From NCBI RefSeq assembly GCF_023509475.1, contig NZ_JAKSDZ010000001.1, forward strand, positions 349,950 through 413,949: 64,000 bases of DNA. The letters are read 5' to 3'. Position 1 is the first letter of the stretch. Each line of letters opens with the position of its first letter. The DNA is from Aestuariirhabdus haliotis (GTDB taxonomy: Bacteria; Pseudomonadota; Gammaproteobacteria; Pseudomonadales; Aestuariirhabdaceae). A program made the position numbers and the translations under genes. Below, piece by piece: positions 43,978-53,187 of this stretch. A model generated the notes under the pieces. That model was not told where the DNA came from. It saw nothing but the letters and a program-made list of their open reading frames with translations, and made no database searches.

Positions 43978-44745
43978 ATGTCAGATTTTAACGACCAGGT
44001 GGTATTGATCACGGGCGCTGCCAACGGCATTGGTAAGGTAGCCGCGCAGCAATTTGCGGCGCGGGGTGCCCGTCTTGCCCTGAGCGACATCGACGGGGAT
44101 TTGGTGGCCTCGGTTGCTAATGACTTGCGAAGCCAGGGTGCCAACGTCTTCGATGCCCCCTGTGATGTCACCGATCCTGTACAGGTGCAGCAATTTGTTA
44201 AGGGGACCATCGATCAGTTTGGTCGCCTCGATGTTGCGGTCAATAATGCCGGTGTCGAGCTCAGCCATGCCAAACTGGCCGAGGTTACCCTGGAGGCGTT
44301 CGATACCACCATGGCGGTCAATGTGCGCGGGGTATTCCTTTGTATGCAGCAACAGATTCCCCAGATGGTCAAACAGGGTGGCGGGGTAATTCTTAACCTG
44401 TCATCGGTAGCGGGCCTGGGCGGTGCGCCGACCATGTCCCATTACGCGGCGAGCAAACACGCGGTGATCGGCCTGACCAAATCGGCAGCGGCGGAATACG
44501 GTAAGAACAATGTCCGGGTTAATGCCCTGTGCCCTTTTATTACCAAAACCGACATGCTGGAACGTACTCTGGCCTTGATGCCCGATCGGGATGAGGCTCT
44601 GGCTAAACTGACGGCACCGGCACCCTTGCGGCGGGCGGCCAGTGCGGATGAAGTGGTGAGCGCATTGATGATGGCGTGCCATCCCGACAACAGCTTTATG
44701 ACCGGCGCCGAAGTCAAAGTGGACGGCGGCTTTACCGCAGTTTAA
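43978..44745 (+). CDS. Short-chain dehydrogenase/reductase
   Basis: 255 residues, classical SDR. Cofactor motif TGAANGIG (about 12-19), NNAG (89-92), catalytic Ser142/143 in LSSVAG, and Y156-x3-K160 in YAASK. D37 after the second strand favours NAD(H). Ends KVDGGFTAV. AACAGGAG precedes the ATG. Its 3' end overlaps the convergent aminotransferase-like gene by 4 bases. The substrate alcohol/ketone is not determinable. Confidence 0.92.
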   Translation: MSDFNDQVVLITGAANGIGKVAAQQFAARGARLALSDIDGDLVASVANDLRSQGANVFDAPCDVTDPVQVQQFVKGTIDQFGRLDVAVNNAGVELSHAKLAEVTLEAFDTTMAVNVRGVFLCMQQQIPQMVKQGGGVILNLSSVAGLGGAPTMSHYAASKHAVIGLTKSAAAEYGKNNVRVNALCPFITKTDMLERTLALMPDRDEALAKLTAPAPLRRAASADEVVSALMMACHPDNSFMTGAEVKVDGGFTAV

Positions 44746-45887
44746 GCCTGCCGTTGTTGTACCGCGCGACGAATTCTGGATACGGCCTCTTCCAGCGTCG
44801 CGCGGGGGCAACCAAAGTTCAGGCGCATAAAGTGGTCATTGCCGAAATCCTTCCCGGGCGACAGGCCCACTCCCGCCTGTTCGAAGAATGCCATTGGGTT
44901 ATCGAGTGCCAATGTCCCGATATCAATCCAGGCCAGGTAGGTGGCGTCGAACGGATGCAAGGTCAGACCGGGAATGCGATTGATGGTATCGATCAGGTAA
45001 TCCCGGTTGCCTTTTAAATACTCGAGCTGTTGCTGATTCCATTCTTCACCATCGCGATACGCCGCGAGTGCGGCGGTCAATCCCAGCAGGTTGACTTCGG
45101 GCACGATGCCTTTCATCACTCGCTTGAAGCGTTGGCGTAGTTTGGCATCAGGAATGATGGCAAAGGAGCAGGCGAGGCCGGCAATGTTATAGGTTTTGCT
45201 CGGTGCCATCAGAGTGATGGTGCGCTGCGCCAGCTGAGTATCGAGTGAGGCCACTGGAATATGTGATACCCCGGGCTCCAGAATCAGGTCGCAGTGGATC
45301 TCGTCACTGCACAGTATCAGGTCGTGGCGATCGCAGATTTCAATCAGGTGTTGCAGTTCATCGAGCCGATAACAGGTGCCTCCCGGGTTGTGCGGATTAC
45401 AGAACAAGAGCAGTTCGCTCTCGCTCGTAATGCTTTGCTCCAGCTGGTCGAAATCGATAATCCAGCGGCCGTTATCGAGCAGCATTGGCAGGGTGACCAG
45501 CTGGCGATCGGATAGCTTGGGTGCCGACATAAACGGCGGATAGACCGGCGTTGGCGTAATCACCTGGGTGCCCGGTTGGCCCGTCGCCCGGCAAGCGATA
45601 TTGAGCCCGCAGACCATACCGGGCATCCAGACCAGCCAATCGGGATCGATGGACCATTGGTAGCGCTGTTGCAGGCGCTGTTGCAGTACCTCGATCAGTT
45701 CATCCGCGACCAGGGTATAGCCGAAAACCCCGTGGTCGATGCGTTGGTGCAATGCCTCGATGATGGCTGGTGGGGACATAAAGTCGGTGTCGGCGACCCA
45801 CAGCGGTAGAATATCCTGCTCGGAATATTTCTCCCACTTCATACTCTGGGTCTGGCGGCGGTCGATTGGGTGGTCAAAATTGTGCAT
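44742..45887 (-). CDS. MalY/PatB-type C-S lyase (PLP enzyme, aminotransferase fold)
   Basis: 381 residues. N-terminal LPLWVADTDFMSPPAI is diagnostic of the MalY/PatB group. PLP-binding features are NPHNPGG (164-170), SDEIHCDL and the Schiff-base lysine K231 in APSKTYN. Members cleave cystathionine or other C-S bonds, releasing homocysteine or thiols, pyruvate and ammonia. Single gene, convergent with the SDR and divergent from the solute-binding protein gene. Length normal. Confidence 0.92.
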   Translation of the reverse strand: MHNFDHPIDRRQTQSMKWEKYSEQDILPLWVADTDFMSPPAIIEALHQRIDHGVFGYTLVADELIEVLQQRLQQRYQWSIDPDWLVWMPGMVCGLNIACRATGQPGTQVITPTPVYPPFMSAPKLSDRQLVTLPMLLDNGRWIIDFDQLEQSITSESELLLFCNPHNPGGTCYRLDELQHLIEICDRHDLILCSDEIHCDLILEPGVSHIPVASLDTQLAQRTITLMAPSKTYNIAGLACSFAIIPDAKLRQRFKRVMKGIVPEVNLLGLTAALAAYRDGEEWNQQQLEYLKGNRDYLIDTINRIPGLTLHPFDATYLAWIDIGTLALDNPMAFFEQAGVGLSPGKDFGNDHFMRLNFGCPRATLEEAVSRIRRAVQQRQA

Positions 45888-46022
45888 CGGGGTTCCGAAA
45901 TAGTTCGCTCAGGGCATTAATGTTTATGGTAATCAGTTGAACGAGTTGTCGCCAGCGTCTGGGTTCTGAGTGTTTTTTATGTTTGAATTGAACAAAGGAT
46001 GATCGGCCGTAGTGGAGAGTGC

Positions 46023-46778
46023 ATGCGCCAAAGCTACTTGCTGCAGGGTCTATGGACGGGCCTGCTGGGAATATTGATAGGTTGTCAGGAGGTTGCTGCC
46101 ACCGAGATAAAGCTGGGCGTGCGTACCTCGATAGCCCCTTGGGCGATTCAGAGTAACAATACCGGCATAGAGCTGGATATCGTGCGTGAGTCCCTGGCCT
46201 TCAAAGGCTATCAGTTGAAACCGGTGTACCTGCCCCCCGCTCGAATGAAGCGACAGTTCTATGACAAATCGATTGATGGCGTGATGCTGGCCCATGATTC
46301 TCTGGGCACTGATGGTGTTTATTACTCGGATTCACACATCACGTTTCAAAACGTTGCTATTACCCTGTCTGAACATGGTTTTGTACTAAACGGGGTAGAA
46401 GACTTATCCGGTCGAAACCTAGCCATCGCTGCGTTTCCGAACGCGCGAATATTGCTCGGCAAAAAATTTATGATGGCAGTAGATGGGGCCGACTCCTATC
46501 AGGAGATCGCCAATCAGTTCGCCCAGGTTCGCATGCTGTACCGCCGGCGCATTGAATTGATCGTCATAGAACGACAAATTTTTACCTATTACCGTAATAA
46601 AGCCCAGCAGATTGGCGATGCCCTATTGCCGGTCAAGGTCCATAGCATTTTCAATCCCAATTATTACAACGTCGCCTTCCATAATGCCAGGGTGCGCGAT
46701 GACTTTAACGAGGGGCTTCGGGCGCTGAGAGACTCCGGGCGTTATCAGGAGATTTTTGACCAATACCTGAACCCCTAG
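46023..46778 (+). CDS. Periplasmic solute-binding protein, SBP_bac_3 type
   Basis: 251 residues from ATG 46023 (GGAG 6 bases upstream). The leader has ILIGC, which could be a lipobox or just the end of a normal signal peptide before VAATE. The body carries the family-3 solute-binding pattern: IKLGVRTSIAPWAIQ at the start, ELDIVRESLAFKGY, a ligand-region SIDGVMLAHD, and LRDSGRYQEIFDQYL at the end. No ABC permease gene is adjacent, so it may be an orphan sensor or accessory binder. ATG 45999 is an alternative start. Confidence 0.82.
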   Translation: MRQSYLLQGLWTGLLGILIGCQEVAATEIKLGVRTSIAPWAIQSNNTGIELDIVRESLAFKGYQLKPVYLPPARMKRQFYDKSIDGVMLAHDSLGTDGVYYSDSHITFQNVAITLSEHGFVLNGVEDLSGRNLAIAAFPNARILLGKKFMMAVDGADSYQEIANQFAQVRMLYRRRIELIVIERQIFTYYRNKAQQIGDALLPVKVHSIFNPNYYNVAFHNARVRDDFNEGLRALRDSGRYQEIFDQYLNP

Positions 46779-46878
46779 CAGCCTGCTTGGCCTGAAAGCG
46801 GACTAAAATTGGAGCGGGATCCCTATTGTCTTGGCGCGTTAACGGATAAAATACAACAAAGCGATGGGGAGAATGACT

Positions 46879-47259
46879 ATGATCTTGCGGGCGGCAGTCA
46901 CTGGTGTATTGTTGGTATTAGCGCTTCCGGCGTTTGCCCAGGAAGCGGACTCCGAAGCATTTTTCCCCCAGCAGATGAATGCCAGGCAACTGTTGTTGCA
47001 ATGTTCATCCAGCTCGATGACGGCCTCGGGTCGTGAACGCCAACGCTATTGCGATGGCTTTATCAGTGGCATAGAGGAGAGTTTGCGCCTGGCAGCCCCC
47101 CTGCATGCCAAGCAGCTGATCTGTGCCCCCGAGGGGGTGCGAGCCAAGCAGCTCAGCCGTGCCTTCATCAGCTTTGCTAACAGCCACCAGGCTGACCTGG
47201 TCAAGCCTGCGGCGGCCGTTGTTGTAGACGCCTTGAGCAGTACCTACCCTTGCCCTTGA
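46879..47259 (+). CDS. Rap1a/Tai-like periplasmic protein
   Basis: 126 residues from ATG 46879 (GGGGAGA 6 bases upstream). Signal peptide ends LPAFAQ. The mature part has the Rap1a/Tai pattern: LLLQC, then RYCDGFISGIEESL, then LICAPEGVRAKQL, then ALSSTYPCP, with four conserved-type cysteines. Founding members are immunity proteins against type VI amidase effectors, but most homologs stand alone with unknown roles. No cognate amidase gene is near, so an immunity function is not supported here. Confidence 0.75.
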   Translation: MILRAAVTGVLLVLALPAFAQEADSEAFFPQQMNARQLLLQCSSSSMTASGRERQRYCDGFISGIEESLRLAAPLHAKQLICAPEGVRAKQLSRAFISFANSHQADLVKPAAAVVVDALSSTYPCP

Positions 47260-47296
47260 TGGCTCGATGGTCGATTGATTGTTGCCCGGAAACCCT

Positions 47297-48322
47297 ATGA
47301 GCGATTTACCGCTGTTTAAGCTGTTGCTGGAAGTCTTACACCAGACCCGGGATGGTGTCGGAGTCTTCGATTCTGGCGACCGATTGGTGTTTTGTAACCA
47401 GAGTTTTGGCCAGCTGTTTGCGCTCAGTAAAGAGCAGGCTACCGGTCAGACATTCCCGGATCTGATCCGCCATGTCCATCAGGCCAGCACAGGACTCTTG
47501 TTTGATACGCCCGATATCGAACAGCTGCTGCAGCAGGTGGCGAAAAAAAAGCGCCGTTCGGTGGCCTATCGCACCTTTGAGAATATTACCCGCGAAGGCA
47601 CCTGGCACCTGATCACCCAGCAGGTTACCGACGATGACTATATGCTGGTGTTTTGCACGGACATCAGCGAGCAGAAGCGGGCCGAAATGCGAGAGCGCGA
47701 GTTGGCGGATAAGTTCAAGCGCTTGTCGGAAACCGATGAGCTGACGGGCATCAGTAATCGACGCAGTTTTTTTGCCCGGGTTGCCAAACAACTACAATAT
47801 TGTCGGCGCCAGCAACTGCCGGGTGTACTGCTGAGCTTTGACATCGACCATTTCAAGTTGATCAATGATAACTATGGCCATGGCTGCGGTGATGACGTTT
47901 TACGCCAGTTACCTGCCCTGATCGCCGAGTGCCTGCGACCCTATGATCTGTTTGGGCGCATTGGCGGTGAAGAGTTCTCGATCTTTGTTGTGGATGCCGA
48001 CAGCACCTTGGGCTTGTCGATTGCCGAGCGCATCCTGAAACGGGTCGAAAACCACGATTTTGGTCCGCCTCTGACACCATCCAGTGTTACCGTCTCGGTA
48101 GGCATGGCAGAAGTTGGCCACAGTTATGATCTTGAGCATTTGATGCATGCCGCGGATATGGCACTGTATGAAGCCAAGCGAATGGGTCGCAACTGCGTAC
48201 GGGTTGCCGTTGACAGCACCCATGGCTATGAGGGGGCGACCAACTGGGCCCAGACGTTGGTGAAGGTGCCGATGGAAGTCGATATGGTGGTAGATATGGT
48301 CAGCGGAGACAATGAACGATGA
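47297..48322 (+). CDS. PAS-GGDEF diguanylate cyclase
   Basis: 341 residues from ATG 47297 (GGAAA upstream). N-terminal PAS domain (about 10-125: GVGVFDSGDRLVFCNQSF), a short coiled linker ending SETDELTGISNRRSF, then a GGDEF domain with active GGEEF at 223-227 and the inhibitory I-site R214-x2-D217 five residues before it. It makes c-di-GMP from GTP in the cytoplasm and is probably product-inhibited. Its stop codon overlaps the start of the nitrobindin-like gene (ATGA), so the two are translationally coupled. Confidence 0.92.
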   Translation: MSDLPLFKLLLEVLHQTRDGVGVFDSGDRLVFCNQSFGQLFALSKEQATGQTFPDLIRHVHQASTGLLFDTPDIEQLLQQVAKKKRRSVAYRTFENITREGTWHLITQQVTDDDYMLVFCTDISEQKRAEMRERELADKFKRLSETDELTGISNRRSFFARVAKQLQYCRRQQLPGVLLSFDIDHFKLINDNYGHGCGDDVLRQLPALIAECLRPYDLFGRIGGEEFSIFVVDADSTLGLSIAERILKRVENHDFGPPLTPSSVTVSVGMAEVGHSYDLEHLMHAADMALYEAKRMGRNCVRVAVDSTHGYEGATNWAQTLVKVPMEVDMVVDMVSGDNER

Positions 48323-48873
48323 GCGTGCAGATAGACGATGTGGATTATGGCCCACTTACCCCTCTGTTGGGTCGCTGGCACGGTGACCGGGGTATGGATC
48401 GCGCCCCGGAACCCGATGGTATTGAGCAGAACGAATACTATGAAACGCTACTGGTTGAAGCCGCGGGGCTAACCACCAATGCCGAAGAGCAGGAGCTGGT
48501 AGCCGTGCGTTATCACCAGTTGGTGAGTCGCAAAAGCAACGACAAGGTGTTTCATAACGAAACCGGTTACTGGATGTGGGAGCCCGCTACCGGGCTGTTG
48601 ATGCAGTCGTACAGTATTCCCCGTGGCATCAGCGTTCTGGCGGGTGGAGAAGTGACCGAGAATGGCAACCTTCAGGTGCGGGCAGAATTGGATCATCCTC
48701 ATTGGGGGATTGTGCAGTCACCCTTTATGGCGCAAAAGGCCAAGGTGTTGGCGTTTGATCGTACCCTCAGTTTCGAGGGCGAGGAATTGGTGTACGAGCA
48801 AAACACCTTGCTTGATATTTACGGCGCCCAATTTGATCATCGTGACAACAATCGTTTGCAACGCAGTAATTGA
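48319..48873 (+). CDS. Nitrobindin-like haem-binding beta-barrel protein
   Basis: 184 residues of the FABP-like/nitrobindin (DUF1794) group: LLGRWHGDRG near the start, FHNETGYWMWEP and SIPRGISVLAGG in the barrel, and a C-terminal FDHRDNNRL whose His could be the haem ligand. Nitrobindins bind ferric haem and handle nitric oxide or peroxynitrite. The ATGA overlap with the diguanylate cyclase gene suggests a joint function, possibly sensing or buffering NO for c-di-GMP signalling (inference). Followed by a bidirectional terminator. Confidence 0.82.
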   Translation: MSVQIDDVDYGPLTPLLGRWHGDRGMDRAPEPDGIEQNEYYETLLVEAAGLTTNAEEQELVAVRYHQLVSRKSNDKVFHNETGYWMWEPATGLLMQSYSIPRGISVLAGGEVTENGNLQVRAELDHPHWGIVQSPFMAQKAKVLAFDRTLSFEGEELVYEQNTLLDIYGAQFDHRDNNRLQRSN

Positions 48874-48877
48874 ATTA

Positions 48878-48892
48878 ATCAGAGGTGCCCTA
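48878..48892. repeat. Dispersed 15-bp repeat, copy 2
   Basis: ATCAGAGGTGCCCTA, the exact reverse complement of 5491-5505, directly after the nitrobindin-like gene. Confidence 0.5.
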
Positions 48893-48929
48893 GTTTATAA
48901 AGCTCGAAATAAGTGATCAAAGCAGGATT

Positions 48930-48957
48930 AAAAAAGGCGCTTGATGGCGCCTTTTTT
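48930..48957. terminator. Bidirectional Rho-independent terminator
   Basis: GGCGC-TTGATG-GCGCC stem flanked by six A and six T, between the convergent nitrobindin-like and chemoreceptor genes. Confidence 0.9.
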
Positions 48958-48979
48958 AATGGTTGTAACCGTTAATCGA

Positions 48980-50596
48980 TCAAAGCTTAAATTGCTTCAC
49001 AACGGCATTCAGTTCCCGAAAACGCTCCAGTAACTCCTCGGCGGCCTGGGCAGATTGCTGGGCCTGCTGCAAGGTGGTTTCCGATACGTCACGAATCTGA
49101 TGAATGTTTTTACTGACATCATTACTGACGGCGCACTGTTGTTCCGAGGCGGTGGCCACCTGGTCGTTAAGCTGGTTGATGTCGGAAACCTTGGTTGTGA
49201 TCTGGTGCAGGGCCTCCACGGTCATCTGCACTTTATCGACACTGCTGTTGGCTTTCTCTCCCGCCTCCTGCATGTAAGAGGTCAGGCTGTCAGATTCATT
49301 TTGTAACTGCTGGATCATGGTTTCTATTTCGGCTGTGCTCTCATGGGTGCGTTGAGACAGCGTACGTACTTCGTCGGCAACGACCGCAAAGCCCCGGCCG
49401 GATTCTCCCGCACGGGCGGCTTCGATAGCGGCATTAAGCGCCAGCAGGTTGGTCTGCTCGGCAATGGACTTGATCACCACCAATACCGAGCCGACGTTAT
49501 TACAACGCTCACCCAGATTACGTGAGACTCCCTCCAGTTTGTCGAGCACCTGCTGCAGATCGTTAATTTCGGCGGTGGCAATATTGGACAGGCGATCGGC
49601 CTCGCCGGCCGCAGCATCGGCTTCGCTGGAACTGTGGGCGGTTTGTTCCGCGCTGCGCTGCAGCTCTTGCGAAGTGGCTTCCATCTGCTCGATGGCAGCA
49701 GCGATCACTTCGGTATCCTGGTGTTCCTGACGAACCGCATCCTGAGTGGTGTGGGCCAGCTCGGAGATCTGGGTGGAGGTGTTGTTGATATGGGTGGTGG
49801 ATTCGTTAACCCGATCAAGGCTGGAGTGAAAGGCTTCCAGCATGCGGTTCATGGAATCGCTCAAATTCCCCAGCTGATCTTCACTGCGATAGCTGACTCG
49901 TTGGGTCAGGTCGAAATTATCGGTGATGGTCTGCAGTTCCTGGTCGATCTGCTCGACAGGTCGGGTAACAAAACGGCGGCAGAACCAGACTAACAAGGCA
50001 AAGGCGGCGATAAAGATAGCCACCAGGGCCAGGGCATTATTGGTCACGCTGGACTGAATATGGTTGTTAACCTGGGTGAGATCGTAACTGATTCGAACGG
50101 CGCCCAGAATATCCCCCTCTTTATCGACGTCACGCATATGACAGGCCATGCAGTAGCTTCCACGGTACTCCTGCAGCGCTGGAACCGGGCGCAAATGAGT
50201 GAAGATCTCCACCCCATCGATGATGCGAATTTCATTGATGGTTTCACCGGCCAGAGCACGACGGTCCAGATCATCGACTACCGCTTCGCCCGGTTTGCCG
50301 GGTCCGTAATTCTGATTAATCCGCTCCGAGCGTATTAATCGCGCCTCGACGATGCCATCTTCCCCCATCACCTTGGTGGCTACAATCTCGCGAGTGGCCA
50401 TCTGCCCAACGTTCATCAGGATATTGACCTGGTCGAGATAGGAGTTAGCGGCAACCTGAACCTTTTCAGCGGCTAACTCATGGCCAAGTCTCGTCTGGCT
50501 GCTATTGGTCTGGTAAATAGCGGTGACCAAAATGACCAGGAAGGTGATGAGAAGAGGTGCAAAAATCTTGGCTTGCAGGTTGTTTTGTAACTTCAT
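48980..50596 (-). CDS. Methyl-accepting chemotaxis protein with periplasmic haem-c motif
   Basis: 538 residues. TM1 at about 11-28 and TM2 at about 187-206 bound a periplasmic sensor domain of the DUF3365/Tll0287-like type that contains C149-M-A-C152-H153, a CxxCH c-type haem attachment site. After TM2 come a HAMP domain and a long cytoplasmic coiled coil with the conserved hairpin tip around [20 protein letters not shown]. Likely senses redox state, oxygen or NO and signals to CheA. The gene is monocistronic. No pentapeptide tether for CheR is seen at the C-terminus. Confidence 0.92.
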   Translation of the reverse strand: MKLQNNLQAKIFAPLLITFLVILVTAIYQTNSSQTRLGHELAAEKVQVAANSYLDQVNILMNVGQMATREIVATKVMGEDGIVEARLIRSERINQNYGPGKPGEAVVDDLDRRALAGETINEIRIIDGVEIFTHLRPVPALQEYRGSYCMACHMRDVDKEGDILGAVRISYDLTQVNNHIQSSVTNNALALVAIFIAAFALLVWFCRRFVTRPVEQIDQELQTITDNFDLTQRVSYRSEDQLGNLSDSMNRMLEAFHSSLDRVNESTTHINNTSTQISELAHTTQDAVRQEHQDTEVIAAAIEQMEATSQELQRSAEQTAHSSSEADAAAGEADRLSNIATAEINDLQQVLDKLEGVSRNLGERCNNVGSVLVVIKSIAEQTNLLALNAAIEAARAGESGRGFAVVADEVRTLSQRTHESTAEIETMIQQLQNESDSLTSYMQEAGEKANSSVDKVQMTVEALHQITTKVSDINQLNDQVATASEQQCAVSNDVSKNIHQIRDVSETTLQQAQQSAQAAEELLERFRELNAVVKQFKL

Positions 50597-50881
50597 AGGG
50601 ATATCTCGGTGCGGGCTCGGTAAAGCGTCCTTTGGGGGTTCTAGTCACCCTATCCGTGTGTGACTCTATGTAGATTTTCGGCAGGATTCACGAAAACTAC
50701 AGTTTTTAGTTCTTGAAGGAATGGTTGGTATGTTTTTTATACGTTATACGCGATAATGATCGGCATTGAGCTGGCAGAGATCAATGCGGGACGCATCAGC
50801 AGCAACAAAAGATGAGGCTATGTCATTTGGTGGTGAGGGAAAAGGCCCATGCCGGATCCATGGGCCACCGATGGTTACCTT

Positions 50882-52417
50882 TTAACCATAGACCAGATTA
50901 GGCAGCCAGGTAATAAGGCCGGGTAAGAGTACGCACAGAGTCAGGCCGAAAGCCTGCAGGGCGAGAAATACCAGCGAGCTGCGGAAAATCGTGGCCATGC
51001 TGATGTCTGGCGGGCACACCCCGCGAATATAAAACAGTGCATAGCCAAAGGGAGGGCTGAGAAAAGACATCTGCATATTGACCAGGTAGAGCACGCCGAA
51101 CCAGAGCACCACATCTTCTCCGGGTACGGCAGGCAAACCGAACAGGCCATCGAAGGTCAGGGATTCCACAATAGGAATAAAAATGGGTACCGCCAGCAAC
51201 AGAATGCCCACCCAGTCCAGGAACATGCCCAGAATCACCAGCAACACCATCAGCAGCAGCAAAATGCCGTAGGCGGAAAGCCCGGTACCGATGATCGATT
51301 CGGTGATAAAGTCCTGCCCGCCCTGAAGAATATAGAAACCGACAAACACCGAGGCGCCAAACATGATCCAGAGCACCATCGCCGAGGCCTTGGCGGTCGT
51401 GACGGAAGCCTCGCGTAAGGCACCAATGCTGAAAGAACCATGCATCGCCGCAACCAGCATGGCGCCAAAGGAGCCGATGCCAGCCGCTTCTACGGGGGTT
51501 GCGACGCCACCAAACAATAAGCCCAGTACCAGCATCACCAGAAAAATAGGAGCGATCAGGTCTTTTAACAGCAGCAGTTTTTCCTTCAGGCCGATGCGCT
51601 CCTCTTCGGGCACCGGTGGTCCGAGTTCTGGGTTGATCAAAGTACGAATCCACACATACGCCAGATACATGCCAGACAACAGCAAGCCGGGAATAATGGC
51701 TCCCAGATACAGTTCACCCACCGATTGCTGTGCCACCACCGCATACAAAATGGCGAGGATCGAGGGGGGAATCAGTATGCCCAGGGTGCCGCCGGCCATG
51801 ATCGAGCCCAGGGCAATTTTATGGTCGTAACCTCGTTTGAGCATGGCGGGCAGAGCGATAATGCCCATGGTCACCACTGCCGCGCCGATTACTCCCACCA
51901 TGGCTGCAAGAATGGTCGAGGCGATAATGGTGGCCATGGCCAGGCCGCCTCCGAGTCCGCCCATCCATTTGTAGACGACGTTGAACATCTCCTCGATCAG
52001 ACCCGCCCGTTCCAGCATCGATGCCATAAAGATAAACAGCGGTATCGCGGCCAGGTCGGAGTTGCTCATCATCGGGAAAATGCGCCCTGGAATAATATTG
52101 AGCATGGTGGAATCACCCACCAGGTAGATAAACACCACCCCCAGCCCCCCGGTGACGAAGGCCAATGGTAATCCCATCATCAGGGCTACCAATAAGGAGC
52201 CAAACATCAGGTAGGTCAGGGAGCCGATCTCGACCTCTTCCAGGCTGCTTGCGAGGCGAAACAGGAAGTACTCATCCTCCCAGGGATCGTAAAACAGAAT
52301 ATTGATCAGCTCGACCGCGACGATAAAGGTCACAGCCAGGGAGGCGACGATTAACAGCAAGGTTCCCAGTAAACCGGAGAGACTTTTCGGGGCGTGTTTG
52401 AGAGTCCGGGAGTCCAT
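50882..52417 (-). CDS. dctM: TRAP transporter large permease (DctM type)
   Basis: 511 residues, highly hydrophobic with about a dozen helices. Family segments include LPLAFVTGGLGVVF, AAIPLFIFMASMLERAGL, GGTLGILIPPSI and MFLDWVGILLLAVPIFIP. It transports carboxylates with Na+ gradients once loaded by the DctP protein. Its ATG shares a base with the dctQ stop (TGATG), so translation is coupled. Sequence flavour is that of the mannitol/chloroaromatic (Fcb) subgroup. Regulated presumably by the GntR protein at 54.6 kb. Confidence 0.93.
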   Translation of the reverse strand: MDSRTLKHAPKSLSGLLGTLLLIVASLAVTFIVAVELINILFYDPWEDEYFLFRLASSLEEVEIGSLTYLMFGSLLVALMMGLPLAFVTGGLGVVFIYLVGDSTMLNIIPGRIFPMMSNSDLAAIPLFIFMASMLERAGLIEEMFNVVYKWMGGLGGGLAMATIIASTILAAMVGVIGAAVVTMGIIALPAMLKRGYDHKIALGSIMAGGTLGILIPPSILAILYAVVAQQSVGELYLGAIIPGLLLSGMYLAYVWIRTLINPELGPPVPEEERIGLKEKLLLLKDLIAPIFLVMLVLGLLFGGVATPVEAAGIGSFGAMLVAAMHGSFSIGALREASVTTAKASAMVLWIMFGASVFVGFYILQGGQDFITESIIGTGLSAYGILLLLMVLLVILGMFLDWVGILLLAVPIFIPIVESLTFDGLFGLPAVPGEDVVLWFGVLYLVNMQMSFLSPPFGYALFYIRGVCPPDISMATIFRSSLVFLALQAFGLTLCVLLPGLITWLPNLVYG

Positions 52418-53112
52418 CAGTGCACCCCCTGTCCGAGACGGACAAAGAGCAGGATATCTTTAATTAACTTGGAGATCCCCGACAGCAGGATGAGGCTGGA
52501 CCCGAGGAACATCATGCCTTTTACGGGCCAGTACTGGATGCCCCAGGTTTCCACGGTGGTTTCGCTCATATTGAAAGAATCGATAAAAAAGGTCCATGAG
52601 GTGCCGGCCAGCGCCAGGGCAAAAATAAAGAAAAACAATGAGGTGAAAATATCCATACCCACCCGTCCGCGCGGCGGTAACTTGTTGTACACCACATCGA
52701 CCCGAACGTGAGCACCGTGCAGCATGGCGTAACTGCCTGCCAACAGGTACTGCATGCCGAGCATCAGGAAGGAGGCCTCGTGCACCCAGATGGTTGGCAT
52801 ATTGAACAGGTAGCGCATGACCACTTCGAAAAAATAAAAGCAGACGGCATTGACGGTCCAGAATGCGACAAACAGGCCCGAATGTTCGGAGATCCAGTCG
52901 ATCACTCGAGTGACGGGGGTGGCGATCTCCTCGTGCACAATGATGGATGTTTCTTCGGCTTGCGCCGGTTCGATAGGCGCTTCCTCAGAGACTTCATCTG
53001 ATGTGGCGTTTGACCGCCGGTCCAGGTAGATCATGATCAATGGCATAACTGCCAGCCAACCCCAATACAACCAGTGGGGCATGACAAAACCAAAGCCTTC
53101 AAGATCAGACAC
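52417..53112 (-). CDS. dctQ: TRAP transporter small permease (DctQ type)
   Basis: 231 residues with four main membrane helices in the C-terminal two thirds; typical segments are FEVVMRYLFNMPTIWVHEAS, LLAGSYAMLHGAHVRVDV and WGIQYWPVKGMMFLGSSLI. An extra N-terminal helix plus an acidic cytoplasmic stretch (about 30-70) make it longer than the usual 160-190 residues. Middle gene of the dctPQM operon, 75 bases after dctP. Confidence 0.92.
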   Translation of the reverse strand: MSDLEGFGFVMPHWLYWGWLAVMPLIMIYLDRRSNATSDEVSEEAPIEPAQAEETSIIVHEEIATPVTRVIDWISEHSGLFVAFWTVNAVCFYFFEVVMRYLFNMPTIWVHEASFLMLGMQYLLAGSYAMLHGAHVRVDVVYNKLPPRGRVGMDIFTSLFFFIFALALAGTSWTFFIDSFNMSETTVETWGIQYWPVKGMMFLGSSLILLSGISKLIKDILLFVRLGQGVH

Positions 53113-53187
53113 GAGGTACTCCCGAAGTTGGGCTGCAGGAACTCCGAATTTGGGCTCCTGCAGCGATTGATGGACGAAAGACCGGTG

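Noticed and set aside
46879..47259. Type VI immunity/effector locus
   Set aside because: Only the Rap1a-like protein is present; no amidase, VgrG, Hcp or adaptor gene in the window.
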